Shown here: positions 8,201 to 17,631 of the stretch, in pieces
Layout: every line of letters starts with the position of its first letter
Position numbering within the stretch: the first letter of the stretch is position 1
Source: Imperialibacter sp964351395
GTDB taxonomy: Bacteria; Bacteroidota; Bacteroidia; Cytophagales; Cyclobacteriaceae
Direction: 5' to 3'
Assembly: GCA_964351395.1 (NCBI GenBank)
Contig: CAYGOF010000005.1
Coordinates: forward strand, 1-64,000
DNA length: 64,000 nt
Made by a program: the position numbers and the translations under genes
The notes under the pieces: generated by a model
Told to the model about the DNA's origin: nothing
What the model saw: only the letters and a program-made list of their open reading frames with translations
The model's database searches: none

Positions 8201-9305
8201 CCCTCAGCCAGGATACAATTTCCTTTGCGGATTCTTCAGGGGCATTCTGATCCCCAATTTTGTTATCGACCAGTTCGTAGCCCTGCAGCATAATATTTTT
8301 GTACTTCCCATCCGAACTCAGGATATTTTCTAACTCATCCATCACATTTTTAGGAGACATCTCTTCCTGAATCAGTTCCTTCACCACTTCCTTGCCGGCA
8401 ATAAGGTTGACCAAAGAGATGAAAGGGACTCTAATCAACCTTTTGGCGATGGCGTAAGAAAATCCACTGGTGCGATAGATCACCACCTGAGGCGTTTTAA
8501 GTAAGGCTGCTTCAAGTGTAGCTGTGCCTGAAGTGACTATCGCCGCAGCACCCAGCTTAAGGATTTCATAGGTTTTGTTATATACCAACTCAACGTTGCC
8601 AGCTGTTTTTTTCAGCTCGGCGTAGGCGCTGTCTGGCAGGTTGTCTACCGCTGCCACCAAAAAAGTATATTCGGGCTTCCTTGGTACAATTTCCTGCAAA
8701 ACCCTTACAACATTGGCCACTTCCTGCGCCCGGCTACCTGGCAGCACCGATATGACCTTTTTATCCTTCCAACCCTCCAGAAATTCTTCGTCGTATTCAT
8801 AGGATTTGATGGCCTCCTTCAACGGATTACCCACATAGGACACTTCAAAATCATACTTTTTAAAGAATTCCTTTTCAAAGGGTAGTATACAGAATAACCT
8901 ATCTATGAGTCGCTTAATTTTTAATGCCCGCTTTTGGTTCCATGCCCAAACCTTCGGTGAGATATAGTAGAAATTAGGGAATCCGTTCTCTTTTGTAAAG
9001 GAAGCAATACGAAGGTTAAAGCCCGGGTAGTCGATAAAAATAACTGCATCTGGGTTGAATGCAAGTATGCTGCTTTTGCATTCCTTCTGCAGGCGGGACA
9101 ATGTTCTCAGGTTCTTTAACACTTCCAAGAAACCCATTATTGCCAATTCACGGTAATGCTTGAGCACTTTGGCCCCAGCATTTTCCATATAATCCCCTCC
9201 CCAACCAACAATTTCAGCAGCAGAATCTTTCTCTTTCAAGTACTTGATCAAAAAAGATCCGTGTAGATCTCCCGATCTTTCACCTGCGATAATAAAATAC
9301 TTCAT
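8184..9305 (-). CDS. lpxB: Lipid-A-disaccharide synthase
   Basis: Transfers 2,3-diacylglucosamine from UDP onto lipid X to form the lipid A disaccharide, at the inner face of the cytoplasmic membrane. The 373 residues are full length for this GT19 family. Family hallmarks include the N-terminal AGERSGDLHGS, the FIDYPGFN segment, the PKVWAWNQKR motif and the SVLPGSRAQEV nucleotide-sugar region, with SGTATLEAALL near residue 255. The gene converges with clpX, overlapping by 4 bases. The queD-like gene is next upstream on the same strand, 51 bases away. Presence of lpxB and a heptose epimerase nearby indicates an LPS-type outer membrane. Confidence 0.96.
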   Translation of the reverse strand: MKYFIIAGERSGDLHGSFLIKYLKEKDSAAEIVGWGGDYMENAGAKVLKHYRELAIMGFLEVLKNLRTLSRLQKECKSSILAFNPDAVIFIDYPGFNLRIASFTKENGFPNFYYISPKVWAWNQKRALKIKRLIDRLFCILPFEKEFFKKYDFEVSYVGNPLKEAIKSYEYDEEFLEGWKDKKVISVLPGSRAQEVANVVRVLQEIVPRKPEYTFLVAAVDNLPDSAYAELKKTAGNVELVYNKTYEILKLGAAAIVTSGTATLEAALLKTPQVVIYRTSGFSYAIAKRLIRVPFISLVNLIAGKEVVKELIQEEMSPKNVMDELENILSSDGKYKNIMLQGYELVDNKIGDQNAPEESAKEIVSWLREKKKA

Positions 9306-9356
9306 GCGGTAGGGTTTGTGGAGCTTGCTACGAGCTTTTGTCCGTATGGCATCTGG

Positions 9357-9776
9357 CTATTCCCCAAAATACTCGACATAGTTTCTTGGCGTCTCGTACA
9401 ATTTGATGGCATGCAATGTTGCGTTTGGAGCTATTTCCTTTACTCCTGGGAACAAAATCTTCCAAAATTCAAACACTATGTTCTCGCAGCTTGCCATTTT
9501 CCCATGTAAAAAATCGACATCCAGGTTTAAGTTTTTGTGATCCACCTTATCGACTACCCGGGTGCGGATCAGCGTACTAAGCTTCTTAAGGTCGATAACA
9601 AAACCAGTTTCCGGATCGGGCATGCCCTTGACAGTGATTATCAAATCAAAATTATGCCCATGCCAATTCTCATTGGCACATGGCCCAAACACTGCCTCAT
9701 TTTTTTCCTTCGACCAACCAGGGTTGTACAGTTTGTGTGCGGCGTTAAAATGCTCTTTCCTGCTTACGTAAATCAT
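9357..9776 (-). CDS. 6-pyruvoyltetrahydropterin synthase / QueD family enzyme
   Basis: A small zinc enzyme that acts on 7,8-dihydroneopterin triphosphate. In bacteria this is usually 6-carboxytetrahydropterin synthase (QueD) of queuosine synthesis. The 139 residues include the zinc ligands His14 (NAAHKL) and the His39/His41 pair (WHGHNF), with the catalytic Cys33 in GPCANE. queE, the next enzyme of the pathway, lies 19 kb away, which favours a queuosine role, but a pterin-making role is not excluded. Two minus-strand -7-like boxes, TATATTTG (9802-9795) and TAAGTTTG (9788-9781), precede the start; the first gives a more normal leader. Confidence 0.88.
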   Translation of the reverse strand: MIYVSRKEHFNAAHKLYNPGWSKEKNEAVFGPCANENWHGHNFDLIITVKGMPDPETGFVIDLKKLSTLIRTRVVDKVDHKNLNLDVDFLHGKMASCENIVFEFWKILFPGVKEIAPNATLHAIKLYETPRNYVEYFGE

Positions 9777-9891
9777 TCCCCAAACTTATTTTCGCAAATA
9801 TAGCAAGAATGTCTACCTCTACAGCGCCCTTTGATCGAATAGCCTTCATCGGGCTGCGTTAATCCTGTATATTTGTCGTAAACTCATACGA

Positions 9892-10857
9892 ATGATAGTA
9901 GTAACCGGTGCTGCAGGATTTATTGGCAGCTGTTTGATCTCTAGTCTTAATAAGAAAGGTTTCAGGGCCATTGTGGCAGTAGATGACTTTACAAGCCCGG
10001 AAAAGAACAAAAACCTGGAGGAGAAACAACTCATTGAAAAGGTGGATAGAAACGATTTTTTTGAATGGGTGGAGAACAATCAAAAGCAGATAGAATTCAT
10101 CTTCCACCTGGGTGCCAGAACCGATACTACTGAGTTTGATCGAGAACTATTGTGGACACTCAATACCAATTATTCAAAAAGGGTATTTGAGCTCTGTACC
10201 AAGTTTCAAATCCCCGTGGTTTACGCTTCTTCAGCTGCCACCTACGGACTAGGCGAAGCCGGATACGATGATGATGAATCGAAAATAAGTGGGCTTAAGC
10301 CTCTGAATCCATACGGCGAATCAAAAAACGAATTTGATCTTTGGGTACTGGCTCAAGAGAAGAAACCATTTTTCTGGGCTGGCTTAAAGTTTTTTAACGT
10401 TTACGGACCCAATGAATATCACAAAGGGCGAATGGCGTCGGTCATTCTCCATGCCTTTCGTCAGATTGAAAAGACGGGCAAAATGAAGTTGTTCATGTCT
10501 CACAACCCAGCCTATAGAGACGGTGAACAAATGAGGGACTTTGTATACGTAATGGATGTATGCAAGGTGTGTCTGTTTCTTATGCAGCACCGCAAGGACA
10601 ATGGAATTTACAACCTTGGATCAGGTAAAGCCAGAACGTTCAAAGACCTGGTGTTGGCGGTGTTTAAAGCACTCGGTAAAAACCCCAATATCGACTACAT
10701 ACCAACCCCTGAGGACATAAGGGACAAGTACCAGTATTTCACAGAGGCCAATATGGGTAAACTTCGGGCTATTGGTTACAAAGAACCTTTCACTGAGCTT
10801 GAGATGGGAGTTGAGGACTATGTCAAGTCTTATCTAAGCCTTGGCACCTATTTTTAA
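9892..10857 (+). CDS. hldD: ADP-L-glycero-D-manno-heptose 6-epimerase
   Basis: An NAD(P)-dependent short-chain epimerase that produces ADP-L-glycero-D-manno-heptose for the LPS inner core. The Rossmann motif GAAGFIGS is at residues 6-13, the catalytic YGESK pair Tyr141/Lys145 is present, and YASSAATYG supplies the conserved serines. The 321-residue length is normal. A TATATTTG -7 box (9868-9875) lies 16 bases before the ATG, giving a very short leader. The stop codon overlaps the convergent sulfotransferase gene by 4 bases. Confidence 0.92.
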   Translation: MIVVTGAAGFIGSCLISSLNKKGFRAIVAVDDFTSPEKNKNLEEKQLIEKVDRNDFFEWVENNQKQIEFIFHLGARTDTTEFDRELLWTLNTNYSKRVFELCTKFQIPVVYASSAATYGLGEAGYDDDESKISGLKPLNPYGESKNEFDLWVLAQEKKPFFWAGLKFFNVYGPNEYHKGRMASVILHAFRQIEKTGKMKLFMSHNPAYRDGEQMRDFVYVMDVCKVCLFLMQHRKDNGIYNLGSGKARTFKDLVLAVFKALGKNPNIDYIPTPEDIRDKYQYFTEANMGKLRAIGYKEPFTELEMGVEDYVKSYLSLGTYF

Positions 10858-11855
10858 GAAACCTTTTTTTGAGCCAACTGAGCTAAAAAATCATCCTGTC
10901 CTTTGCGTAAATCAAGATCATGCTGGTCAGTTCTTTGCTTTGCATGGGCCTTAAGCTCTTGCTCTCTTGTTGCTATTTCCTCTAATTGGGATTGAGAAAA
11001 TGAAGAAACGTTTTGCGGCCAATACCTTACCGGGTAACCCAAGGCACTCAGCGTAGCGCCAGCGACAGATTCATACACCTTTTGATCTTCCGGGCTCATT
11101 TCCTTTATATATTTAGCCTTGTTATCGGGAATAACAGGGCGAGCAACGTTTTTCCACATATCACCAGCATTGGCGGTCACGATGGACTCCTGAGACGAAG
11201 GGAAATCAAATACGTCGGCAGGCACTTCCATGCCAAGACCCTTGAACAGCCTATCCAATTCCTGCTCGGGCTGCTGAATTAAATCCTCATAGCTCAATGC
11301 TATTACTCGATCACCAAGTTGTTCCTGACATTTTATGGATGCTGACTGGTCACGGTGCCATTGGGTGGCACAGTAATAGGAAGACTTAGGGCCAACAATG
11401 GCTTTGGCGAAGGACAAAGCGACGTCTCTTCCATCTCTGTAAAGAAAAATATAATGGTCAATAAGGCCTTCGGACTCGAAATGATTAACAAATTCATAAT
11501 TGGACATGCTTTTGCAGACCCACACCTCTTTTCCAGTGTTTCGAGCCTCCCAATCGTAAATTGATTTAAATATTTGGTAAACAGTTGGGTAAGTACATTG
11601 ATCAATGATTTCATCTGCGGAAGGAGCAAACCGCTGCCAGACTACCGGGTTTAGTTTGACCCATTCTATCATGTCCCCGACCAGGGTACGAAAATTGTCT
11701 TTCAGCGATAAATCGCCGTAGCCCGGAAGCAAGGGGTGAAAAATTTTCAGTAGATGTGGGGGGTGAGGAGCACAAATATTTTGATGCTGGTTCAGCATCA
11801 CCCTAAGCAAATTAGAACCCGATCGTTGGGTTCCTATTATCTGTATCCTCTTCAT
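10854..11855 (-). CDS. PAPS-dependent sulfotransferase family protein
   Basis: A 333-residue cytosolic sulfotransferase-fold protein (Sulfotransfer_3-like) expected to move sulfate from PAPS to a hydroxyl or amine. The 5'-phosphosulfate loop GTQRSGSN is at residues 8-15, and the 3'-phosphate motif is visible as YRDGRDVALSFAKA near residue 138. The C-terminal 50 residues are charged and helical (SQSQLEEIATREQELKAHAK), possibly a coiled-coil tail outside the catalytic fold. The acceptor cannot be told from sequence. The next gene but one is an arylsulfotransferase-like lipoprotein, but it is on the same strand only after an intervening divergent gene. Confidence 0.8.
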   Translation of the reverse strand: MKRIQIIGTQRSGSNLLRVMLNQHQNICAPHPPHLLKIFHPLLPGYGDLSLKDNFRTLVGDMIEWVKLNPVVWQRFAPSADEIIDQCTYPTVYQIFKSIYDWEARNTGKEVWVCKSMSNYEFVNHFESEGLIDHYIFLYRDGRDVALSFAKAIVGPKSSYYCATQWHRDQSASIKCQEQLGDRVIALSYEDLIQQPEQELDRLFKGLGMEVPADVFDFPSSQESIVTANAGDMWKNVARPVIPDNKAKYIKEMSPEDQKVYESVAGATLSALGYPVRYWPQNVSSFSQSQLEEIATREQELKAHAKQRTDQHDLDLRKGQDDFLAQLAQKKVS

Positions 11856-11980
11856 CCAATCCTGTTCCTAAACTCTATAAAACAAAGCGCGCAAATTAAC
11901 GAAACATGTACTTAATCAGAAACTAAGTAATTTAAATCGTAATTTTGAGACTGGTAAATCTCGAACCTGCTTTCTTCCAT

Positions 11981-13246
11981 ATGAAGCTAACGGCACATTT
12001 CATTCAATCTATACTTACAGTGCTTCTACTGTTTGGAAGCATAAGCCATTCACCCGCTCAAAATGCTCCTGTTCTCACTTTTTATGATGACATTCAGCCC
12101 ATCATCCATCAAAATTGCACGCCCTGCCACCAGCCGGGCAAAGCAGGTCCATTCAGCCTGATTTCTTACGACGACGTTTCCAATAAGGCTGATTTCATTG
12201 TCTATGTGACCAAAACACGCTATATGCCCCCTTGGCAGGCAGATCACACCTATCAAAGCTATTTGAACGAGCGCAGATTAACAGTAGAAGAAATTGCCAA
12301 GATACAGGCCTGGGTAGCAGGCGGTAAAAAGAAAGGCGATCAAAACGTATCCAAACCTTTGGAAATACCCGGTGGGCCCTACCCTGAACGTAAGCCGGAC
12401 TTGAGCTTCAAAATGCAAAAGCCGTTTATGGTTTCCGACAAAGGCAGAGATGATTATCGATTCTTCAATATCCCTACCAATCTGCCAGAGGATACCTACC
12501 TTGAAGCCATTGAGTTCATTCCAGGAAACAAAAGGTTGGTACATCACAGTCGTATTATGACAGACACCAGCCATATGGTAAGAAATATTGAAGGGCTTTC
12601 AGCCAATGATTCGGCCATTTGGCAGTTCAATAAATATCCACCGCTGGACCGCTTTCTCTATGGCTGGGTGCCAGGAAATTTTCCTGTCTTTTTCCCAAAA
12701 GGGACAGGCAAAAAAATAAATAAAGACGTTGATCTTATCCTCAACATCCACTATGCGCCATCTTCGGTCATGGAGGAAGATCAATCAACGATCAACCTCT
12801 ATCTCGCCAAAGGAAAAATTAAGAAAGAAGTAAAAACCATCACCGTTACAGAAGAATTTATTGTCAACAGGCAGTTTTTTATCCCCAAAAACACAAAACC
12901 GTACTTTGAGGCGGTTTATCCCATTGACAGTAATATTCAAGTTATTGCGGTAAACCCGCATATGCATTACCTGGGGGCGAGTTTCAAAGCTTTTGCTATT
13001 ACCCCGGATAAGAAAGAAATTCCCCTGATCAAAATAGACAAATGGGATTTTAACTGGCAAACTACCTACCAGTTTAAAGAATTGGTCGACATCCCGAAGG
13101 GTTCCCTTTTAACCGTTCAGGCTACTTTTGACAATACTGCTGCCAATCCAGCGAACCCTACTTTTCCACCAAAGGATGTTAGCTATGGATGGAATACCAC
13201 CAGCGAAATGATGAATTTGGTCTTGTATTATTTAGAACGAGATTAA
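11981..13246 (+). CDS. Secreted heme c / PHM-type copper monooxygenase-like fusion
   Basis: A 421-residue exported protein; the frame is open from 11945, but the signal peptide (residues 1-26, cut near SPAQ-NAP) fixes ATG 11981. The N-terminal domain holds one heme c site, Cys46-x-x-Cys49-His50, with Met82 in YMPPW as possible axial ligand. Residues 140-421 resemble the two copper domains of peptidylglycine alpha-hydroxylating and dopamine beta-monooxygenases. His188-His189 and His257 (NIHY) fit the CuH site, and His327-x-His329 (PHMHYLG) with Met410 (SEMM) fits the CuM site. All six expected ligands are present, so O2-dependent hydroxylation in the periplasm or outside is plausible. The substrate is unknown. 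The gene stands alone between leftward genes. Confidence 0.75.
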   Translation: MKLTAHFIQSILTVLLLFGSISHSPAQNAPVLTFYDDIQPIIHQNCTPCHQPGKAGPFSLISYDDVSNKADFIVYVTKTRYMPPWQADHTYQSYLNERRLTVEEIAKIQAWVAGGKKKGDQNVSKPLEIPGGPYPERKPDLSFKMQKPFMVSDKGRDDYRFFNIPTNLPEDTYLEAIEFIPGNKRLVHHSRIMTDTSHMVRNIEGLSANDSAIWQFNKYPPLDRFLYGWVPGNFPVFFPKGTGKKINKDVDLILNIHYAPSSVMEEDQSTINLYLAKGKIKKEVKTITVTEEFIVNRQFFIPKNTKPYFEAVYPIDSNIQVIAVNPHMHYLGASFKAFAITPDKKEIPLIKIDKWDFNWQTTYQFKELVDIPKGSLLTVQATFDNTAANPANPTFPPKDVSYGWNTTSEMMNLVLYYLERD

Positions 13247-13292
13247 GCATCGGCAATCATACTTTTGCTTTAGTGTACTTGACGCGAGGTGA

Positions 13293-14579
13293 TTATTTGG
13301 GTGATTTCAAAAAAGATAGCGCATCTTCGCTCCTATAGTGGCCATATCCTCTCCAAAACGTAGCTCCTGTATCGTTGTACTTCCAGGCTACTTCGCCATT
13401 AGGTGTGACCTCCCAAAAACCAAAATCTCCTTCACATATCAAAGTATTTCCATTCAATAGCCTATCAGCTCCAGAAATTCTTCCATATGACAACAAACTA
13501 TCAGTAAAACTCCAGGCAACTTGAGGTTCATTATCCGTGTTAGCCAGCAACTCAAATGGTAGTGGTATTTGCAGTTCATAAACGGTCGATCGTTTTGCTT
13601 TCAATCCATTTTCATAAACCAACAATGAGATACCGTCCTTTTCGTCCTGCCCAAGGATATTAGGAAAATGTAACCTATCAAACCTTCTTGCACCCCTGGA
13701 GTTGTTATAGGCTTCAGGATTACCAAAACGATAAACCAGGTCGCCTCCCAGGCCGAAATTACCTCCAATATGTCCAGCAGCTTCTGCTGTCGTGGTGCTG
13801 TGATCAATTACCCATACCTCACTATAGTAATTAACACTGACAAACACTACATCATTCGTCGTGTCATAGTCTAAACCATTGGCGTGCATGATATCTCCAT
13901 CGTTTCTCAAAGCATAAGAGATGTTAATTTTCCCAGGATTCTCAGCTACCACACCATAGGTACTGGTGCCAGGTTCCTCCTGTTGAATGATATGATCCCA
14001 ACTTTTCCATTCCCAAACTACTTCTTTTGTACTTGTATCAATCTCTACTAACACCTCGGGAAACAAATCATATCCTACATCAACACCAACCTTCTTAGCA
14101 TTAGCTGAGTCGATTCTTTCCCAGGCCAGAAAAAGGATATTACCATTTGGTAGTAGCTCTAAGTCGTGATGGGCCAAATAATCATCGGACACATACTCAA
14201 ACTCCCAGGCTACGCTGCTATCAGGGTTTATGATCCTGATCACTCCACCATAACCTCCGCCAAAACTAAAGCTTGGTTTAGGCGCCTTAAACATCCCTAA
14301 TAGCTGTCCGTTTGAAAGTAATTCTATGTCAGCCCCAAGTGACAAATCAAAATTCCAATTATAGACTTTTTCGCCCGCCTTGTTAACCAAATAAGCAGAT
14401 GTGCCGCCACTTTCAACTACAAACACGAGGCTACTATCAATAAGAGCAGGTTTGTATTCTTTAACCGTACTTGCCAAAACTGGCACTATGGCTGACTTTC
14501 CTGCTTCATTTGTTTCAGGCTTTCGGCCACTGCAGGCAAATGCTGCTAAGCCTATTAACAAAAGGTAAAATTTGTTCAT
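13293..14579 (-). CDS. Arylsulfotransferase-like (ASST) lipoprotein
   Basis: A 428-residue exported beta-propeller protein resembling the arylsulfotransferase family, which in other bacteria moves sulfate between phenolic compounds without PAPS. MNKFYLLLIGLAAFACSG is a lipoprotein signal with Cys at the lipobox, so ATG 14579 is preferred over the upstream ATG at 14600. Conserved family segments seen are HHDLELLPNGN, the DIMHANGLDYD segment with its His, and RLHFPNILGQ followed by LLVYENGLKAKRS. Whether the sulfohistidine-forming His is conserved needs a structural alignment. It could also be a non-catalytic propeller. The stop lies 47 bases from the convergent monooxygenase-like gene. Confidence 0.65.
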   Translation of the reverse strand: MNKFYLLLIGLAAFACSGRKPETNEAGKSAIVPVLASTVKEYKPALIDSSLVFVVESGGTSAYLVNKAGEKVYNWNFDLSLGADIELLSNGQLLGMFKAPKPSFSFGGGYGGVIRIINPDSSVAWEFEYVSDDYLAHHDLELLPNGNILFLAWERIDSANAKKVGVDVGYDLFPEVLVEIDTSTKEVVWEWKSWDHIIQQEEPGTSTYGVVAENPGKINISYALRNDGDIMHANGLDYDTTNDVVFVSVNYYSEVWVIDHSTTTAEAAGHIGGNFGLGGDLVYRFGNPEAYNNSRGARRFDRLHFPNILGQDEKDGISLLVYENGLKAKRSTVYELQIPLPFELLANTDNEPQVAWSFTDSLLSYGRISGADRLLNGNTLICEGDFGFWEVTPNGEVAWKYNDTGATFWRGYGHYRSEDALSFLKSPK

Positions 14580-14890
14580 CCTACTAAATTCTATTCCCAT
14601 AGCGTTACGACTATAAAATACAACAATGCTTTAATCAAGTATATGGTCTTTTATACCTCAACCTGCGCTTTCAAGACATATGACAGTATTCTCTTCAAAT
14701 AATCACTTCGAAAATACTTTCGAATTGACCAACAAAACCTACAAAGGTTCACCTTCCTCTCCACCCAAAAATACAAAGAGTTTTTAATCAACAAGCGTCG
14801 AACGACTGAACACTTTTTGTTCATGACTTCTAACAAAAAAAAGGCTGTCTTCCGAAAAAGACAGCCTTTCCAAATTATACTTATAATTTA
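14580..14890. other. Non-coding gap with a terminator
   Basis: This 311-base stretch separates the ASST-like gene from the end of the SusCD operon. Apart from the terminator at 14834-14869 and AT-rich sequence I see no gene or RNA in it; the short reading frames here have no recognisable product. Confidence 0.6.
14834..14869 (-). terminator. Terminator of the SusC-SusD-lipoprotein operon
   Basis: AAAGGCTGTCTT (14840-14851) pairs over 12 bases with AAGACAGCCTTT (14858-14869) around a six-base loop. On the minus strand the stem is followed by a run of T, as expected for the leftward operon ending at 14891. Confidence 0.85.
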
Positions 14891-15850
14891 CTATTCGTTA
14901 CAAAGATCCAACTTCACAGCTCCAATTGGAGGTGAAGGACCCCAAGCAGCAATAGTGTTGCCTGATGGAGATTTGATAGTAAATGATGCTTCTGAATCCC
15001 AATCACCAGACGTATATTCAAACGTCAATGAAGTAGTTCCAGCAGGTACACTAACAGTGTAGCTTGCACCAGCTCCTTGAGCAGAGCTTACAGTGTATAC
15101 AGTAGGAGTGCCATCGATATAAACTACCAAAGTAGCACCGTTCCAACCGTCACCATAAGAGTCAACAAGCGTAAGCTCGTAGTCTCCTTCTGGGCTATCG
15201 ATCTCAGCGGCACAAACAATTGCCCATGCATAAGTACAGTTAGCGCCAGGAAATTCAGTACAAACTGAAGGAGACCAGGAATCAAACAATCTGCCATCAG
15301 CAGTAGTCAGCTCCCAACGAATTGAGAATGAGTCACCAGGTACAAACTTAAAGTTTGTGCTAGCGGCATTTCTCGTTGGTTTGTCAGGGTTGCTCCATAC
15401 TGGTGTAGCATTACCATCTTTGTCATAGTCAAAGCTAGAGTCTTTGAACATCTCATACATGTCATCCTGAGAGATGCTGAAAGAAGTAGTCACCTTATCA
15501 GCTGGAACAGCGGCGCCTTCCAAAGTAAGGAAAGATACACCATCGGCACCACCATAGTTAGCCACAGCTGGGTTGCCGTCTGGATCAACATATGATTCGC
15601 TGAAATAAGCAAAGATCTCTATTTTAGTTACTGTGTTCTTACCATCAATAGAGTTCCAAAGAATATCAAAAGTGATATCCTGCGCTGCATTCCCACTAAG
15701 GAAGTCACCCTTTGAGCCATCAGCTACAACTGCGAAACCATGCACTCCTGACTCCCACTCGGGAAGCGTAACCAAATCCTCGTCCTTACAAGCAGGGATA
15801 ATGACCACCATTGCCAGTAATACCAGGATATATTTATTTAGTTTTTTCAT
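14891..15850 (-). CDS. Lipoprotein downstream of SusD with a SYGDGWNG domain
   Basis: A 319-residue lipoprotein (LLAMVVIIPACKDED, Cys at position 21) of unknown function. The N-terminal two-thirds looks like beta-rich extracellular modules with many Asp and Gly residues. The C-terminal 90 residues begin GDYELTLVDSYGDGWNG, a motif that recurs in secreted Bacteroidota proteins, and end in a beta-sandwich-like SFTIKSPSGNTIAAWG region. It is 18 bases after SusD in the same operon. The third gene of Sus-type loci commonly encodes a surface ligand-binding lipoprotein, and that role is inferred here. No enzyme motif was seen. Confidence 0.75.
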   Translation of the reverse strand: MKKLNKYILVLLAMVVIIPACKDEDLVTLPEWESGVHGFAVVADGSKGDFLSGNAAQDITFDILWNSIDGKNTVTKIEIFAYFSESYVDPDGNPAVANYGGADGVSFLTLEGAAVPADKVTTSFSISQDDMYEMFKDSSFDYDKDGNATPVWSNPDKPTRNAASTNFKFVPGDSFSIRWELTTADGRLFDSWSPSVCTEFPGANCTYAWAIVCAAEIDSPEGDYELTLVDSYGDGWNGATLVVYIDGTPTVYTVSSAQGAGASYTVSVPAGTTSLTFEYTSGDWDSEASFTIKSPSGNTIAAWGPSPPIGAVKLDLCNE

Positions 15851-15868
15851 AATTGTCTTCTTAACTAA

Positions 15869-17614
15869 TTAAAACTGAAACTTAAGAGTATCCCAGAAAA
15901 CAGCCGCTGCCGGATTGTCATAAATGATTTCTGGTGTCTTACTGTTCAAGTTGATTTCATCCTGAGCGTAAGGGAACCTCAATGCAAATTGACGTGGCAA
16001 CTGAAGCGGAGTCTGAATATCGGCTGGTAAGCCTGTTCTACGGAACGCGTTATACTGCTCAATTCCGTTTCCAAAGTTCGCAAACCAAGCTTGCTTCAAT
16101 ACATAAGCAAGTCTTGCGTTAGCAGTACCACCAGTTGGGTAGGCAGCCCTAATTTCAGCACGAAGATCAGCTCTAGTTTTGAAAGTTACAGGCCAGTCAT
16201 AAGCAGTACCCCAAGTAGACTCATCGGTCACTACAGTCTGTCCTTGTGAACCGAAGCTAAACACCTTGTTCATTTGGTCAGTCAGAGCAGAGTTCAACAC
16301 TGTAGCTTCGTCAGCACCTACACTTGAAATGTCAGTACCTAAAGTAATAGCAGCCTCAAGTAAATAGAACTTAGTCATCCAGCTTGTGATCATAGGGAAA
16401 TAGCCAATGCTAGATCCTCTGTTTCCACCACCTGAACCAGGAACAGCATCAAATACACCACCAGCAGGGTAAGATCCTGGAATTGTTCTGATTGGGTTAT
16501 CATTTGGAATACCAGATGGATCAGCTCTGTCCCTACCGAAAATACCAGCCAGGTACTCCTCTTCATCTGAAGAAAGACCGTCTGGATCAACACCGAACAA
16601 TTCGTTGGTGATATTTGGGTTCAACACAAAGTATCCATAAGTACAATCTGTTCTTTGCGAACATGGGATTGTTTGCTTATCTGTTGGATCGTCAGGATTC
16701 AGCTTAATTGTAGTTTGACGGTGGAAATAGAATGGGAAACGAGGGTCTCCATTCACCAACATCTCATACATAAACTGGTGCCCGAAATAGCTAAACCCAG
16801 CCTCACCACCTGCATAGCCAGCCTGGTACCAAGGGTGTCTAAAATCAGGTGTTATAGCAGTAGGGAAATTGTATAGGAAATCGTCACCAGCAGAAAGAAT
16901 TAAGTCTCCTTCGTCAACCAATGCCTGGATATCTCCAGCTACACTATTCACATTCCTGGTTTGAAGAAGCAGTCTCAACTTAAGCGTTTTCGCCAGCTTT
17001 CTCCAACGAGGGATGTTACCATTGTAAATCAAATCACCTCTAACACGTACTGCGCTATTCAAAGCAAAGTTAGCAATCGCCTGGTCAATTAAACTTAGGC
17101 AATCAGCGTAAATCGCGGCACCACTATCATAAACAGGCTCCTTAATAGGAGTTTCTGCATCGCCCTGAAATGCTTCCGTGTAAGGAATGTCTCCAAAGAA
17201 ATCGACCATTGTGCTGAAGTAATAAGCCTTCATCACCTGACCTACTCCAAGGTAGTGAGGGTTGTTGCCCTGAGCTTCAGCAGCAACTACCATCTCGTTC
17301 AAATCCTTCAAAGGACCACTGTACAAGAAATTCCAGGTGCCGTTCCATGAGGCGTTGCTGAAATTAAAATCATCGTTAGCAGTGGTTTGTGCCATGAAGC
17401 CAGTAGAAGCACCATTGAACCCACCAGCAAGTGATGAGGACATATTTGACTGAATGTTAGCCATTAACAAGTCAAGCGCTGCTTCAGATGGATTGTTAGG
17501 ATCCGTGTTGACATCTAAATCAAAAATGTCGCACGAAGAAACAGAGAACAAAAGTGTTAGCGACAAGAAAGCAGCTAATCCTTTTCTATATAGTTTTTTC
17601 ATATCTTCTTTCAT
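15869..17614 (-). CDS. SusD/RagB-family outer membrane lipoprotein
   Basis: A 581-residue surface lipoprotein that forms the lid over its SusC transporter and captures the ligand. The lipobox is LFSVSSCDIF, with the start at ATG 17614 or, equally well, MKKLYRK at 17602. The body is of the SusD-like helical TPR type, recognised from the LDVNTDPNNPSEA segment after the cysteine and from FGDIPYTEAFQG, a strongly conserved SusD motif. The C-terminus ends PEIIYDNPAAAVFWDTLKF, of the SusD-like 2 kind. It follows susC by 17 bases. No carbohydrate-active enzyme is encoded nearby, so the ligand may be a peptide or other molecule. Confidence 0.92.
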   Translation of the reverse strand: MKEDMKKLYRKGLAAFLSLTLLFSVSSCDIFDLDVNTDPNNPSEAALDLLMANIQSNMSSSLAGGFNGASTGFMAQTTANDDFNFSNASWNGTWNFLYSGPLKDLNEMVVAAEAQGNNPHYLGVGQVMKAYYFSTMVDFFGDIPYTEAFQGDAETPIKEPVYDSGAAIYADCLSLIDQAIANFALNSAVRVRGDLIYNGNIPRWRKLAKTLKLRLLLQTRNVNSVAGDIQALVDEGDLILSAGDDFLYNFPTAITPDFRHPWYQAGYAGGEAGFSYFGHQFMYEMLVNGDPRFPFYFHRQTTIKLNPDDPTDKQTIPCSQRTDCTYGYFVLNPNITNELFGVDPDGLSSDEEEYLAGIFGRDRADPSGIPNDNPIRTIPGSYPAGGVFDAVPGSGGGNRGSSIGYFPMITSWMTKFYLLEAAITLGTDISSVGADEATVLNSALTDQMNKVFSFGSQGQTVVTDESTWGTAYDWPVTFKTRADLRAEIRAAYPTGGTANARLAYVLKQAWFANFGNGIEQYNAFRRTGLPADIQTPLQLPRQFALRFPYAQDEINLNSKTPEIIYDNPAAAVFWDTLKFQF

Positions 17615-17631
17615 TTTAAAAAGCCCTACTT

